From Polychytrium aggregatum (Eukaryota; Chytridiomycota; Chytridiomycetes; Polychytriales): a stretch of 64,000 nucleotides of DNA. Within the stretch, counting starts at the first letter, position 1; each line of letters starts with the position of its first letter. Location of the stretch: assembly GCF_025602895.1 (NCBI RefSeq), contig NW_026516354.1:30762-94761 (forward strand), read 5' to 3'. The notes beneath the pieces were generated by a model. The model did no database searches. It saw nothing but the letters and a program-made list of their open reading frames with translations, and was not told the DNA's origin. The position numbers and the translations under genes were made by a program. Shown piece after piece: positions 10,201-22,859 of the stretch.

Positions 10201-13200
10201 TGTGCTGCGGGTCATATCAGAGCTCCATGCCGCCAGCCTCGATAGCGCGGTGGATATTATTGATCTGCAGCGACAAATCATCAAGGAGCAGCGGCTTGCC
10301 ACCCAATCGGCCCTGAAGGAGATACAGTGCCTCGAAATCCTGACGCCGATCCTGCAGTCAAGCCTGTCAACCGGTAGCGCAACGATGTGGCCGCTGTTTG
10401 CGCTATACCAATGGATTCTGGTGGCCAACAACGACCAGTGTCTCGCTGTCTACGATGACAAGCCCACGCTCAAGGCCATTGTCATGGCCCTCAAGCGCGA
10501 GCACGAGGGCATCTCCCGCTTCGGCCTCGAGGCAACACTCTACATTATTCGCGCCCTGGCGTCGGTACCACCTGCTCGGCATCCCGAAGAGCATCCAACC
10601 GCACCGACAGCACACAAATCCCCTCTTGTCGACATGCTCTCCATGTTTTTCGAGTGCTTTCCTGCCGAGATCCAGACAGAAGCTTGCTACAGACTGCAGA
10701 TGGCGCTTCTGCGGGGCTTGATGCGCATCGTATCGCTCTTCCCACCAGCCTCCACTCGGAGGCGTCGCATCCTCAGGGCGCTCCTGAAAGCACGGGCATT
10801 CGAGTATCTCCTTGGCGTCCTGAGTGTCGTCAATCGGATCGATAGCCCAGCCGCGAACGAGCACAGCGCAATCACTCTGGACCAGCGCTACGACGCCTGC
10901 GTGGTTGTGGTCCAGACCCTCACCAACTTCATGAACTCAAGCGATGACTGCAAGAAGGCGTTCCGTGATATTCTGGGCTATGACGAGCTGCGGGCACGGA
11001 TTTTTGTGAAGGGAGTGTGCTGCGACTGCGATCGCCTGATTGACTCGTTCATCGCGATGATGATGGACGACGTCGCTCCGGGAAGCACCTCTCCCCGTCT
11101 GAAGGTCATGCAAAACCGAGACGTTGTGGACTTTCTCCTGGGTCTCTTTCCAATCATGGGCGAGTTCAGCCGTACTCGAATGCTGGAGCAGTTCATTTTC
11201 CTGACCGAGTCTCATGAGATGAACCAGGTCTTGTTCACTCAGCTCGCCCTCGTCCGAAAGCTTCTCGAGGACGAGACGTTTTTGGCATCCAGCCCTGAAC
11301 ATATGAAGAAGGTCGTCAGGCTCATCGAGAAAGTCGCGCTCCACAGCATCAGCATCACCGACACCCGCTTGATCCTGGGTAGTCTACGCCACCACGAACT
11401 CCTGGATCTGACTGAGAGCGAAACCAATGCCGGCACGCTCCCGCGGAAGAAGCCGGCCACCTGGGCGATCGCCTTGGATCGCAAATCGGCCGACGAGCGA
11501 ACGCACACACTGCCCTCGTGGTACGACGACATGACCCAGGCTTTCCTAAACGTGGCCCTCAAGAAGGAGGCCGATCTGGACTTTTTCTACTTTGAGGGCC
11601 GCGAGAGCGGGATCATTCTGCCCGTGCTGGAGCGGTGGCCCTACAACACCGGATATGCTGGGGGCTACACCATCTGCACCTGGTTCAAGATGGATCCGTC
11701 GCTTGATACCGAACGAGCCGGCCGGGCTGAGCAGGGCTCTGCTGCACCGCCTGCCCCCCTCGAGGACGTCGATGCCAAAGTCGAGCCCCGCATCTTCTCG
11801 ATCCTGAACACCCACGGTAACGGCGTCGAAATCTTTGTCCGGGACAAGGCTCTCTACCTCTCCCTGAAGCGTGGCGCCGTCCACACCGTGATTGCCATCC
11901 CCGACGTCAAGATTATCACACAAAAGTGGTACTTTGTCGCCATTTCGCACGCAAGCCCGAAGCTGCTCTGGACCTCGCAAACAGATCTGGTCCTGCTCGT
12001 CAATGGCGTCGTGCGCCTCAAAATCAAAGTCGACTTCCCGGATGTCGACAGCTACTCGATGTGTCGCATAGGAGCCTCGGCGATGACTTCGGCTGAAGAT
12101 TTGGCCGCTACCGAGGCGGGTGCTTCAGGCAAGGACAAGAACAAATCCATAAACTCGTCTCTCGACAGTGTCGCGAGCAACGGACCCCATCTCGATATCA
12201 AGGAGTTGATTGACTACACCGGGGCACTCTTTCCTGACAGCTCGCTCGCCCGCAACCCCAGGAAGGGAAACGCGGGATCCGACGACTGCTACAACTCCTT
12301 CCAGGGCCAGATGACGTCCTTCTATCTCTTTGACGACGCCCTGACGGTACCGCAGCTGAACTCGATCTATGGCCTTGGTGTGGGTCACTCGTCCCAGTTC
12401 CGAGTCGACGACGCCATGTACTACCCGTCGCTTGAAGCGCCGCTGTTTGACGGGACGGTGCACGCCAAGTTGTGTCTGCAGTACCATCCGATGGCATCGC
12501 AAAGCCAGGCCGTCTGCACGAACGTTGCCCCCAAGGAGCTCTACCGAGACATGGATGCACGGCTGCACCGGACGCTTACGTGCTCGACAAAGTGCCTGCG
12601 CACGGCCATCCATGTCTTGGGCGGCATCGAGATCCTGCTGCCCCTGATCTTCCACTTTGACATGTCCACACTGGAGCAGCGTCAGGGTGAGAGTGACTCG
12701 ACAACGTCCTTTAGCGCCCAGCGCGTGTCCACGTTCTTCCGCCTGCTCAGCGTCTTACTCGCCGACGATGCGCTCCATCAAGCGCATTTTCTGTCAATCA
12801 AGGGGTCGCAGATCACGTCGATGCTGCTCCAGCAGGTCGACCCCAAGCATCTCACCATGTCGACCCTGGATGGAATCATGGATCTCGTCAACTCAGTCTC
12901 GGAGAACGAGCAGCTGGCACAGTCGCTGCACGAGTCGTTCGTATTTGAGTTCCGGTTGTGGGCCTGTGCCTCGTTTTCGGTGCAGCAAGAGTACTTTGAG
13001 TTCCTGTTTCAGTACCTATCTGTGCACGCCGATTTCCGCGCAAAGTACGGCGTGGCCTTCTTCGTGGATGTGCTCGAAAGCTTTTACTGGTATTTACTGC
13101 CGGACGTGATCAACACGGACCTCACAAAGCTCCTCAAGGCGCGCTCGACCACAACCAACCTCAAGAGTCTCCGGAGCGGCGCCATCCGCATTCTGAAGCA

Positions 13201-16200
13201 CTTTATTGCACAGGGCATCAGCGAAGACGAGGCCTCGCGCATCGTGCGGTCCATCTGGACCTGTACCGACGAAGACCATCTCCTGGAGCTGATGGGCGTG
13301 GCCATGGAGTTTATGCTCGTGCCGACCAGCGGTCTCTTGGAGAATTTCCTGACTCACAACGGCCTCGACTCGCTGCTGCGGCTCTGGATCTCGTGCAAAA
13401 AGGAGGCCACGCGGGTGGCCGTCCTGCATCTCCTGTTCGTGATCATCCGCAGCCCGAACACGGCCGAAAGGTGGAGACGCAAGGCCCGCTTTGATGATCT
13501 GGCTCTCACAGGCGCAAGTCTCCACGCCGTTTCCTCCCTCTTCCAGGCGCCAACGTTCACAACGCCCATGTACCACGCCCTCTTGCAGCTTGCTTTGGAA
13601 GAGCCCGTCATCGACTGCAGCAGCGGCGAGTTGATCATGCTCCCGACGGATCTGCCCGGCAAAGTCCTCAGGAACTCGTTCTATCTGCACACCATCTTCC
13701 ACCTGCTCGTGAATGCTGAGGCGACTGTTGATCTGCGCAGAGCCGTTCTGGGTGATCTGCTGCTGTTATGCAGCAGCCTGCCATCCAACTCGGAGCGAAT
13801 TGCGCTTCTCTACGGCTGGCAAAGGTACTTCTTGAACCTGATTCCGGAGTGTCCGCGACGGGTGCTGACGCTCAAGCGCACCCCCAGCCAGTCGCGCGTC
13901 TGGCTCGAAACCTCCGAGAGCACTCAGAGCATCCGCATTTCGCTGGAAGACTCGGGCTTGACGAAGCTGGCCGAGTCGCCGGAGCAGCTCCAAGCGTATG
14001 CATCGCAGCTCACTGACGATCCAGACCAGATGCTCGACATGTCTACTTCGAGCGCCGCCGTCTCGGCCAGTGCGGTAGGCATGGACGCCGACGAACCCAC
14101 GACCAACCTGGTGATGCAGCTCATCAGCACCGTCATCAATGATGTTTTTGCAACCGACAGACGCTCCTGGAAGATGATCGAAGACATCCTTGTCATCATC
14201 TGGTCCACCTCCACCAGCATCGACAGCGGCATCTTTGTTGTCCGCCAGTTTTTCCTGTCGTTTTTCCAGCGTATCCGCAAAGACGTCCATCTTGCTGCAT
14301 CCTTCAACCTGACCAAGATTGTAAGTTTAGTCGTGCGGGAGGCGGTCGAGTTGACGGATCCACGAGTGAGAGCCGCGAGTATCGACAAAACCGGGCCCAG
14401 CCACCGCCTGCGCTAACCCGTGTCTGTCTCCAAGGAAAATCTCATCCACACCGTGATGCTGTCGGAGGAGATCATGTTCAACCATCAGGACCTCCGCGAG
14501 GCTGTCTTGAAGGAGCTGGATGCAATGAGCGCCGACATGACGACACCGTCGGGTAAGCGCCTGGACGGAATTCGAATTGCACCTGCATAGAATGAGGCCC
14601 TTGCTGATAGCAGACCCTGCTATGGATATGCTGTGATCGTCCCCTGGCATCAGAGCGCTACCAGCCGTCAAACCCAACCGAGGTCATTGTTCGGATGTCG
14701 TATCCGCTGGTGGAGTCCAAGCAGCTTGCAAGCGAGTGTCTTTCGCTGTTATCGACCATGATCGATCTTCGATTCACGCTGACAGACTTGTCAGAGAAGG
14801 TAAGTGCTTTGTAACAAGCATTGCATATGGCCGAATGCGCGTAGGCTGACCAAAGTACGGGATCGGTGGATTTGTTACAGTCACATTCGCGTAAAAACGG
14901 ACTCGTGCTGCTCGCCCTCCGGCTGCTCCTCAACGCCCTCAATGTCGCCGACGAAGATGTTTGGCAGATGGTGATCCATTACATAGTCCCCATCATCGAC
15001 ATGGATACCGTTTTTGCGGACATGGACGACAAACTCAAGCACCGCTGGGTGTTCCAAATCATCGGTCACATATATGATGCGTTTCAGAGGTGGGTTTGGT
15101 TTCCCGAGAAAGCCCCGGGATATTGCCTCGCTTGAACAGCTGTCTGATCGGCCGTGCATTGTCCGCCACAGAATCCAGGACCCGCCCGCCCAGCGGAGCG
15201 ATGAACCCGCGGCTCTGCCGTGTGGAGAGACAGAGAAGCTGGACGAAGTTATTCTCCCGCTGTATATGCTCATTGTGGGACAGTTCCGCGATGCCATCCT
15301 CGCGCTCAACAACGCCAAGGGCGAGCGAATCATTACCGAGGAGGCTCTCGACCAGGCCGAGTCGAGCCAAGAGCGCTTCCTGTCGTTCATAGCATCTCCA
15401 GAATGGACGCAGGTCTATGATCTCTACTGCTTCCCGGCAATGAAGACGATTCAGTCCGAGGACATGGAGATGATCCCACACATGACCCGGCGGATTGCCA
15501 AGTCGGTGCGAGTGTTTTTCACCAAGGTGCTCAAGGACGAGAACAGCGGTGCCAAGACGTACCAGTCCATGGAGAGCTTTTTGTATTCGATCTCCAAGAA
15601 GCGCAAAGACGAAGAGACATCGCGGCTGTCGCTGCAGAAGGCCACAGCCGATGCCGAGCGTCGAGCCTATTCTCGCTCCTGGGCGTTGATTCACCGCGAG
15701 CTGACGCAGGAACGCGCCATATGGTATGTGGACGAGGGAAGCTCTGCGCCGCCACAGCGATGGAAGCTCGATACTCGCGAGGGCTTTGGCCGGATGCGTC
15801 GACGACTTGTGCCCAACTTTGAGTTCGACGACCATCGACTGGCATCGGCCAAACGGGACAAATCCACAGTTCTTGATCGGGCGAGCCCCTCGCCGCGCAT
15901 GTCCCGTATCGGCTCGACAACGCCTGGCCGGAAGAAGCAGCAGCAGCTCGAGAAGATCAAGAGCCAGCTCGAATCAGGGTATTTGTCCGAAGACATTCTC
16001 AAGGAACTCGCTGCATCATCGGCCGAAGCCATGGATGACGAAAGCGAGGACGACGAGGAGTGGAACGTTTTGAAGGACGAAGATCTGACAATTCAGATGT
16101 CGACCTCGACTGCAGACTCGGAGCGCTTCCTGTGCTCGGTGGAGTGCGAAATGATTCTGCTGATGACGGCAGTCAAGGGCCGGCTCGAGCTCACGACCAA

Positions 16201-19200
16201 GAGTCTCGTCTTTTACGCCGACTTCCATAGCACCACTGCTGAGCTGACCGACTACGAAAAAACCGTGCTGATGCTGGTTGAATCCGAAGTGATTCGGGAG
16301 CGGCGCTGGCCTGTCCAGAACTTGCGCGAGATGTACCTCCGCCGATATATGCTCCGTCGGTCGGCGCTGGAGATCTTCTTTGTCGATCAGACGAGCTACC
16401 TGTTCAACTTTCCCCAGCTCAAGGACCGGACGCGGCTCTTTTCGAAGATTGTGAGCATGAGGCTCCCCAAGCTCATAAGCGCCGACGTGCGTAATCCTGC
16501 CGAAGCGTTCCGCAAGAGCGACATGACCGAGCGCTGGAGGCGACGCGAGATCTCCAACTTTGAGTATCTCATGTATTTGAACACTGTGTCAGGTAAGCGA
16601 TCAGCGAACGACTGCAGCTGGCTCGGCGCCGATCGGGTTGAATCTGCTGCCGGACTTGATCTAATGCCGGATTCGGTCTCGACGTCCCCTCCAATCTTGA
16701 AGGACGCACGTACAACGATTTGACCCAGTACCCGGTGTTCCCGTGGTAAGATATGCTCAGACGCCGCTCCGATCTCGGGACGGAAAACAGCCACTCCCCT
16801 GCTGGACCAGTTCTGATCACTTCTTTCGCAACTCTGTGGCGGGCGGCACATAGGATTCTGCGCGACTATACATCGGACACCATTGACCTCAACGACCCCA
16901 ACGTCTATCGAGACCTGTCCAAGCCGATTGGCGCCTTGGATCCCACACGCCTTCAGCAGTATCTCGAGCGTTACTCGTCTTTCGAGGATCCGTCCGGCAA
17001 GATCAAAAAGTTCATGTACGGCACACACTACAGTTCCGCGGCAACGACGCTGTACTATTTACTGCGAATGGAGCCGTTTACAAGCTTGCACGTCGCCCTC
17101 CAAGGCGGAAAGTTTGACCATCCCGACAGGTCAGTAACCTGTGCTGTTTGGGGGCATCTTGTCTTTGCAGCCAACTTGGCGGGTACACGATAGAGGCGCA
17201 TTGGTGAGAAGCAGCTCTCCAAAGCTTGGCCAGGCCACTAACGAGTCCAGTGACTGCGGCGACTTGCCTGGAATAGGCAGTTCCACTCGCTGGAGCGGTG
17301 TTGGAAATTTGTCCTGACAGGCAACGGCGATGTCAAGGAGCTGATTCCGGAATTTTTCTACCTGCCCGAGTTCCTGATCAACGAGGTAGGTCGGGCCTGG
17401 CATCTGGATATCCGGCATACTCAGCTGATCTTCCTTGGTCTTCCCTGATCTTCCCTGGTCTTACCTGGTCTTACTTGCTCCGCTGACCCCCACCGCCGGG
17501 ACCTGTGATTGCTTCTCAGAATAAGTTTGACCTGGGTCGCCGCCAGAGCGGCGAGCATGTCGATGACGTCATTCTCCCACCGTGGGCGTCGTCGGCTGAG
17601 GAGTTCATCCGCATCCACCGCGAGGCCCTCGAAGGCGACTACGTCTCCGACAATCTGCATCTCTGGATTGACCTTATCTGGGGCTATCGCCAGACGGGCG
17701 AAGAGGCAGTTAAGGCGCACAATGTATTCTATTACCTCACTTACGAAGGGGCCATCAACATCGATTTGGTCAAGGACCCAATCGAGCGAAAGTCAATCGA
17801 GGACCAGATCAACAACTTTGGACAGACGCCGTCGCAGCTACTCAAGAAACCCCACCCTCCTCGAATGAAGGTCAAGGCTGGGCTACCGCGAGTCAATCTC
17901 TACGGAACACTGCAAGGGCATCAGAGCTACCTGATCCAGCTGCGTGGGCTTCAGCCGCTCCAGTTCGTGCGCATCACGGCAGAGGCTGGATCGAATGCAA
18001 ACCAAAGTATGTCGATCTCTCCATTCAGCGGCCTTGGCGGTGCAAACCAAGAGCGCATCATCACGGTCTCCTCGGACTATGTCATCGGAGCACACAAATG
18101 GTCTTCGCAGTCGTATGAAAGCTCCGAGTCGCTTACGTTCCCGTTCGAGCCCGATGGAACGCCTATCGCCAAGCGGTAAGTTGAGCATGTCCAGCAGACA
18201 TCCTGCCGGACGACTACTCTTGGACCGGTGTTCTCGTGAAATTCGTTCCGCTGAACGGCTTGCCCAGCATTAAGTCCTCCTTTATCATCGGCATCGCCAT
18301 GTGCACCGGCGCATCTTTGGCAGACGCCTGCCGTCACAGTTCGCCTCCAATCTACCCCTGGCGACCAAGAAGCTTACGGCAACGGCGTCTGGCAAGTTCA
18401 TTTTCTCAGCGGGACACTGGGACTCGTCGTTCCACATCACAGCCGTCGACAGCTTCAAGACTGTGGCGATCGTATATGGGCACCACGACGTTGTCACCTG
18501 CCTGGCGCTCTCGGAAGACGAAAGCATGCTAGCGACCGGCTCGCGGGACACGACAGTGATCATATGGGATCTGCAGCACTCGCCCGGCGACGGTCTCATC
18601 GTCCATCAAGAGAGCCGACGGATCATGTTTGGCCACGAGCAGGAAATAACTGCGGTCGCGATGAGCATGGAGCACGACCTCGTTGTGAGTGGCTCCAAGG
18701 ACGGCTCGTGCATCCTTCACACAATCTACGAAAGCCGATACTTGCGCACGCTGCGTCCGGCAACAGAGCTGCCCGGCGACGCTCTCACGATCCAGAACGT
18801 ACTTGTTCCCAGCAGGCAGGGCTTCATTGTTGTGATCACGACGATTCAGCCCGGCAAGCGGACAGGCGTTTCCCCAGGCATGGCCGTCGAGACGAGCAAA
18901 ATCGCCGGCAACCACAATTCGTCTGGTGTGGAGCTGTACCTGCCCCCGACACCTGTAACAACAACACACCCGCAGCTCAAGAACCCCGGCGACTCGGCGG
19001 CTGGCGGCACCACAGGCAGCTCCTTGGACGATGCGGCCTCTGTGCTTGGACACGATCGCATCCGCGCGGCAGCAACAGCGTCGTCTGGGATCCATCTTTA
19101 CACCGTCAACGGCAAATGCATCCGAAACCGGTACTTCAACAAGCAACTGTTTGACTTCCAAGTGTCGACGGATGGGGCATCGATCGTCATGGCTGACAGC

Positions 19201-19529
19201 CTTGGCCGGATTTCTGTTATGAAGACCCATAGGTAGGTGGCGAGTCCCATTCATTGGCACGCTATGGCTGCTGAAGCTCAGAGTTGCACTCATGCTGGTT
19301 CTCCAGCGCAAACTGCCCATGATCCAGCCGGATACATCGACTAACGGCACCGAATGATGGTCACTTTCCGCTTTGTATCTCCAGCTTGCAGACTGTCCAC
19401 CACTTTGACATTGGAGTCCCGGCTCTGTCGCTCTCTGTGGCACGCAACGAACAGTACATGTTTGTGGGCCGCACGGATGGCAAGATGATGATGATCACTG
19501 TCGAGTCCGGAAAAGTGATGTTTGTCTGA
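7282..19529 (+). CDS. BEACH-domain protein of the neurobeachin/LRBA type
   Basis: Giant scaffold for membrane traffic. Twelve exons (7282-7665, 8111-14320, 14435-14552, 14654-14799, 14881-15089, 15172-16592, 16703-16745, 16854-17129, 17277-17385, 17520-18175, 18324-19232, 19385-19529) total 10626 nt, 3541 residues. Order: divergent alpha-helical N-terminus; Ser/Pro repeat (near 9090-9140); ConA/laminin-G-like domain about 1290-1555 (GYAGGYTICTWFKMDPS); armadillo-like stretch; PH-BEACH about 2675-2775; BEACH about 2805-3087 (SNFEYLMYLNTVSG, YNDLTQYPVFPW, GKFDHPDR, ELIPEFFYLPEF, FGQTPSQLL); C-terminal WD40 repeats (GSRDTTVIIWD). The ConA plus PH-BEACH-WD40 layout fits NBEA/LRBA rather than the shorter BEACH relatives. 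The first intron is the least certain: its GTACTG donor is chosen because it keeps the frame, and an extra small exon in the 445-nt gap is possible. Confidence 0.95.
9090..9140 (+). repeat. Short tandem repeat coding Ser/Pro run inside the BEACH gene
   Basis: CCATCGTCA/CCACCGTCA-type units encode SPSSPSSPPSPPSPLSPP. The array stays in frame and probably forms a disordered linker in the N-terminal half of the protein. Confidence 0.7.
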
Positions 19530-20271
19530 TGGCACACAGAGCACTGCGGACGCGGATGCCGAGTGTGCAGGTCCGGTCTGGACGGAAGCAGGGCGGACGA
19601 ATCTCACCCGCCCGCAAGTCAATCTCGAGTGCCGGCTTGGAGACCGAAACGGTCCGGCCGGCACTGTCCCTGTCGATTTCTTTGTTTCTTTGTTTCACTC
19701 TTTCTCTCTTTTGGCTGTGCAGCAAGAATATACAGACTTTTCAAACATATAGCGCTGGGTCACATCCATCTTGAGAGCCAGGTGCATCCACGGCCTCGAT
19801 GGCCAAATGCGCCGGGCAAGTCCGTCGCTGCCGCCCAGATCGCCACGAGTGACTCGCGGGCACAGCGACCACGTTTGGGCGCACATTGACCTTGCGCTCT
19901 TCGGCATGCTGGATGACGATGTGTATATTCAGGATCCAGAAAACAGCATCAATGCCAATTGAAACGGAGCATTTTGCGAGCGGTAAACGGATCATTCCCT
20001 CGGATGATGAAATGCCTTCGCCCCGCCGAGCTCGTGGGTCGGGACATCGACAGGTTCGAGAGAGACGAATCTATAACCATGGGGCTGCATCCTCGGCAAC
20101 AAGTGCAGGGTGATGCTGTCCAAAAGTCATGCATGTGCCTCGGTCCAGAGCCAAAAACAGGATCAATATCGCGGCACGGAACCAAGATGGCCCTCCGAGA
20201 AGTTGTGGGCGAGCCAAGGTGGCCGACCAACAGCGGGATGGGCGGCGAGCAAGGAGACGACGGTGACAAGT
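19530..20271. other. Convergent intergenic region between the BEACH and Y14 genes
   Basis: The 3' flanks of two converging genes. No coding potential recognised. It contains one copy (19919-19940) of a 22-nt sequence found again at 26715-26736. Confidence 0.55.
19919..19940. repeat. 22-nt dispersed repeat, copy 1
   Basis: ATGTGTATATTCAGGATCC followed by AGA is identical over 22 bases to 26715-26736. It lies between the ends of the converging BEACH and Y14 genes. Confidence 0.8.
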
Positions 20272-21451
20272 TCAATCTCGGCGGCGATCGTCCCGGCGGC
20301 CGCTGCTTCGTCCTGAGTGGTAGCCGCGTCGGCCTCCCTGTTGACCGCCTTTGCCTCCGCTCGGCCCACGCACAAAGCAAAAGTCCGAATGAATGGTCTG
20401 GCCGAGGAATTCGATGTTGTTGGTATCCTCGATAGCGGCTTTGGCTTCCTTCAGCGTCTCGTACTCGACAAGCGCGTATCCCTGATGTGCCAGAGCAGCG
20501 ATGGGGGGGTGAAAGTCAGGCATATGATGGTGAGATTGGCGTTGGTCCGGCTGCGGTGCTCGCTCGATTGTATCCGTGGCTGTAGAGACAGCAACGCTAC
20601 CTTGACATATCCCGTTCGGCGATCCAGGTTCAGGTGGAGGTTCTTGACGTCGCCGTACTCTGAAAACTTTTCCGAGACGTCGTCCTCGGTGGCTTCCTCG
20701 TGGATTCCGGTGACGAGCACGATCCAGCCCTCGACGGCTGTGGCAGCGACAGACGCCCGGGTCAGAAAGGGGACACACCAGGGTATAGGACAAAGCATAA
20801 ACCAAGCAACAGACTCGGGGTCGAGCAGCAAGCCCGCGGGTAAGCCTGCGAGCAGGACCACTGGGATATCGTTGCAGGAGAGAGAGTGGATAGGTATGCT
20901 TACATCGCTGGGCCATGCCGCTGGCGCCTCCCTCCTCGACGGTATCGAAGGCTTGCGTGTTGAAGACCTGGCGGCCTGTTGGTCGATGAGCCAGATGGGT
21001 TGGCGCATGATCGCTTCCACAGCTGCACTGGGCAGCAAAACCCTAACGACGGCGTGGTCGTACCTGATCGGTCGTTGTCGAAGCCTCGGCCCTTTCGCTT
21101 GGTCGCCTGAGCCATGATGCGGGTAGTCGAATCTGGATCATGCGGGGTCGGAGCCGGGTAAGGCGATGAACAGGACCACACGAGCGAGCAGAGCACCGTA
21201 TAAGACGGACATGAGCGACTCAGCCTGAAGGCGGACCCAAAAGTTCGAGATCTCGAGGCGGAGGGACACGAGATTCTGCTTTTGGACTGAGCCAGGCCGA
21301 ATCTTTGGTCGGGTTGCAGCAGGATCGGCTGCGCTCAGGCAAGTCGATCTGGACAGAGATCGAGTATGGAAGTACCTTCGTCCACGGCCATATCATCGGC
21401 CGGGCCGATGTCGACCTCGGGGTCGAGATCGATGTTGACGTCCTGGGGCAT
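20272..21451 (-). CDS. RBM8A: Exon junction complex RNA-binding protein Y14/RBM8A
   Basis: Core exon-junction-complex subunit that pairs with Magoh on spliced mRNA in nucleus and cytoplasm. Five exons (21451-21376, 21132-21064, 20975-20904, 20737-20601, 20481-20272) sum to 564 nt, 187 residues. An acidic N-terminus ([16 protein letters not shown]) leads into the basic [14 protein letters not shown] block characteristic of Y14, then the [51 protein letters not shown]. The tail is Gly/Arg-rich ([20 protein letters not shown]). Vertebrate Y14 is about 174 residues, so length fits. All introns have GT-AG ends and phases agree. Budding yeast lacks Y14; its presence fits the intron density around it. 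Confidence 0.95.
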
Positions 21452-22859
21452 GGCTGGTGGTGATGGGGGTGGATGGCAGAGAGACGCCGAGGCCGAGACC
21501 AAAGAGCGAGTGAAAGGCGTTGTGGCCGTGTGTGTGTGGCATTGGATCGAGCCAATACGATGGCTGGATCCACCCCGGATAACATGGCGAGCCAGGCCGA
21601 CGACCGAAATGCAGCATCACCAAATGCAGCATCACGAAGCACAATGCAGTGAGCCACGAACTGAGGGCACTTGACTCAGCGCTGGGCCTATGCGAGCCCA
21701 TCGCCATGTATTTCTTGGCTGAGCCCATCCGTTGCGCTGGACAGCTGGAGGGGCACGACGAAGTAATCCAGCTGCACGACAAGGATCGAGGCATTGAGAC
21801 GAGGGGAGGAGGCGTGCGATCCCAACGGATATTTGCTCCGTTTCAGTGATATCGTCGCAACGGACGTATATTGAGCCGCGACACAGCGCGGCCAGAGTCG
21901 GCCCAGTGGCAGCAAACGTTATGCGTCATCGATGATATCCGAGGCAGTGAACTGGAGCATGGCCGCACTCTGGAGGCAATTCGACAGCGAGGCAGGGAGC
22001 TGGAAATGGAAGCGTTGAGGGAGATGGACATCAGTGTCTCGACGATGTGACGGGAGTGGTGAACACATGTCATGGAGATCCCATGGCAGCGGATAGCAGG
22101 ATGCAGGTTTAGGAATGCAGACATACTCGGCTGGCACAGGCTGCTGTGGAGGAGGAAGGGAAGGTACAGCCCGGCTGTGGTGATGTGCTGGGCCGTGAGC
22201 CAGCGGATGCAGTCTGAGAAGTGCAGGGAGATGGTGACGGCGACGACGATGGCGACGGGCGGGATGCGCTGGCAGCAAAAAACGAGCGTGCTGTTGAGCT
22301 GGGTGCGGCAAAGGTTTTTGGTGCTGCCGAGCGGCGAGCTGATGTGAAGATCCGGCGAGATGCAGATGCGCTCATGCTGGCAAAGCGAGAGGATCCGACA
22401 GGGATGGCCCAGGTTAGTCGAGACTGGTACTGGCGGCTGGGACTGCAGAACGGAAGTGGGGTGTGGAATCGCGTGCTCTCTCGGTGATGCCGAGGGAGGG
22501 CTGGGCTGCCTGTGGGACCTCCGCACCTGACAGACGGGACGAGCGATCGCAGGATGAATCGGTAGATGAATCGGTGGATGGACAGAATGTGGTCAGTGGA
22601 TCGACGAAATGGATCTACGGATCGACAGCAAGCGAGTCGGCAGTTGCGGTTGCAATCGGAACGAATGACACGGCAAAAAAAGCGAGAGAGCCATGAACAG
22701 CCGAGAGCGAGCGAGAGCAGGCGAGAGCGGGCGAGAGCAACCAGGCGAGAGGGACGGGCAAGACGCAAGAAAGACGCAAGACGGACTCGGGGAAGCAGGG
22801 GAAAGACAGCCTCTTGCGTCTTCCCGCGGACCAATCGGCGCGCGCGGACGCGAGTCACG
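21452..22859. other. Divergent intergenic region between Y14 and the RasGEF gene, with one doubtful small gene
   Basis: About 1.4 kb carrying the promoters of two divergent genes. It shows GATGAATCG-type repetition (22550-22600) and a purine-rich GAGAGC/GCGAGAG stretch (22685-22750). A possible two-exon minus-strand gene is listed separately. Confidence 0.5.
21919..22375 (-). CDS. Doubtful two-exon small protein (109 residues)
   Basis: I do not recognise this protein. On the minus strand an ATG at 22375 opens a frame that meets a strong GTATGT donor after 22127. A strong TTTCCAG acceptor before 21999 restores the frame, phase 0, to a stop at 21919. The predicted product begins MSASASRRIFTSARRSAAPK and has no acidic residue until its last few positions, like a mitochondrial presequence. 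However, another frame across the same first exon has more typical GC-ending codons and a hydrophobic stretch (IPPVAIVVAVTISLHF), so the frame is uncertain and the whole may be non-coding. It is reported because both splice signals are good. Confidence 0.2.
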
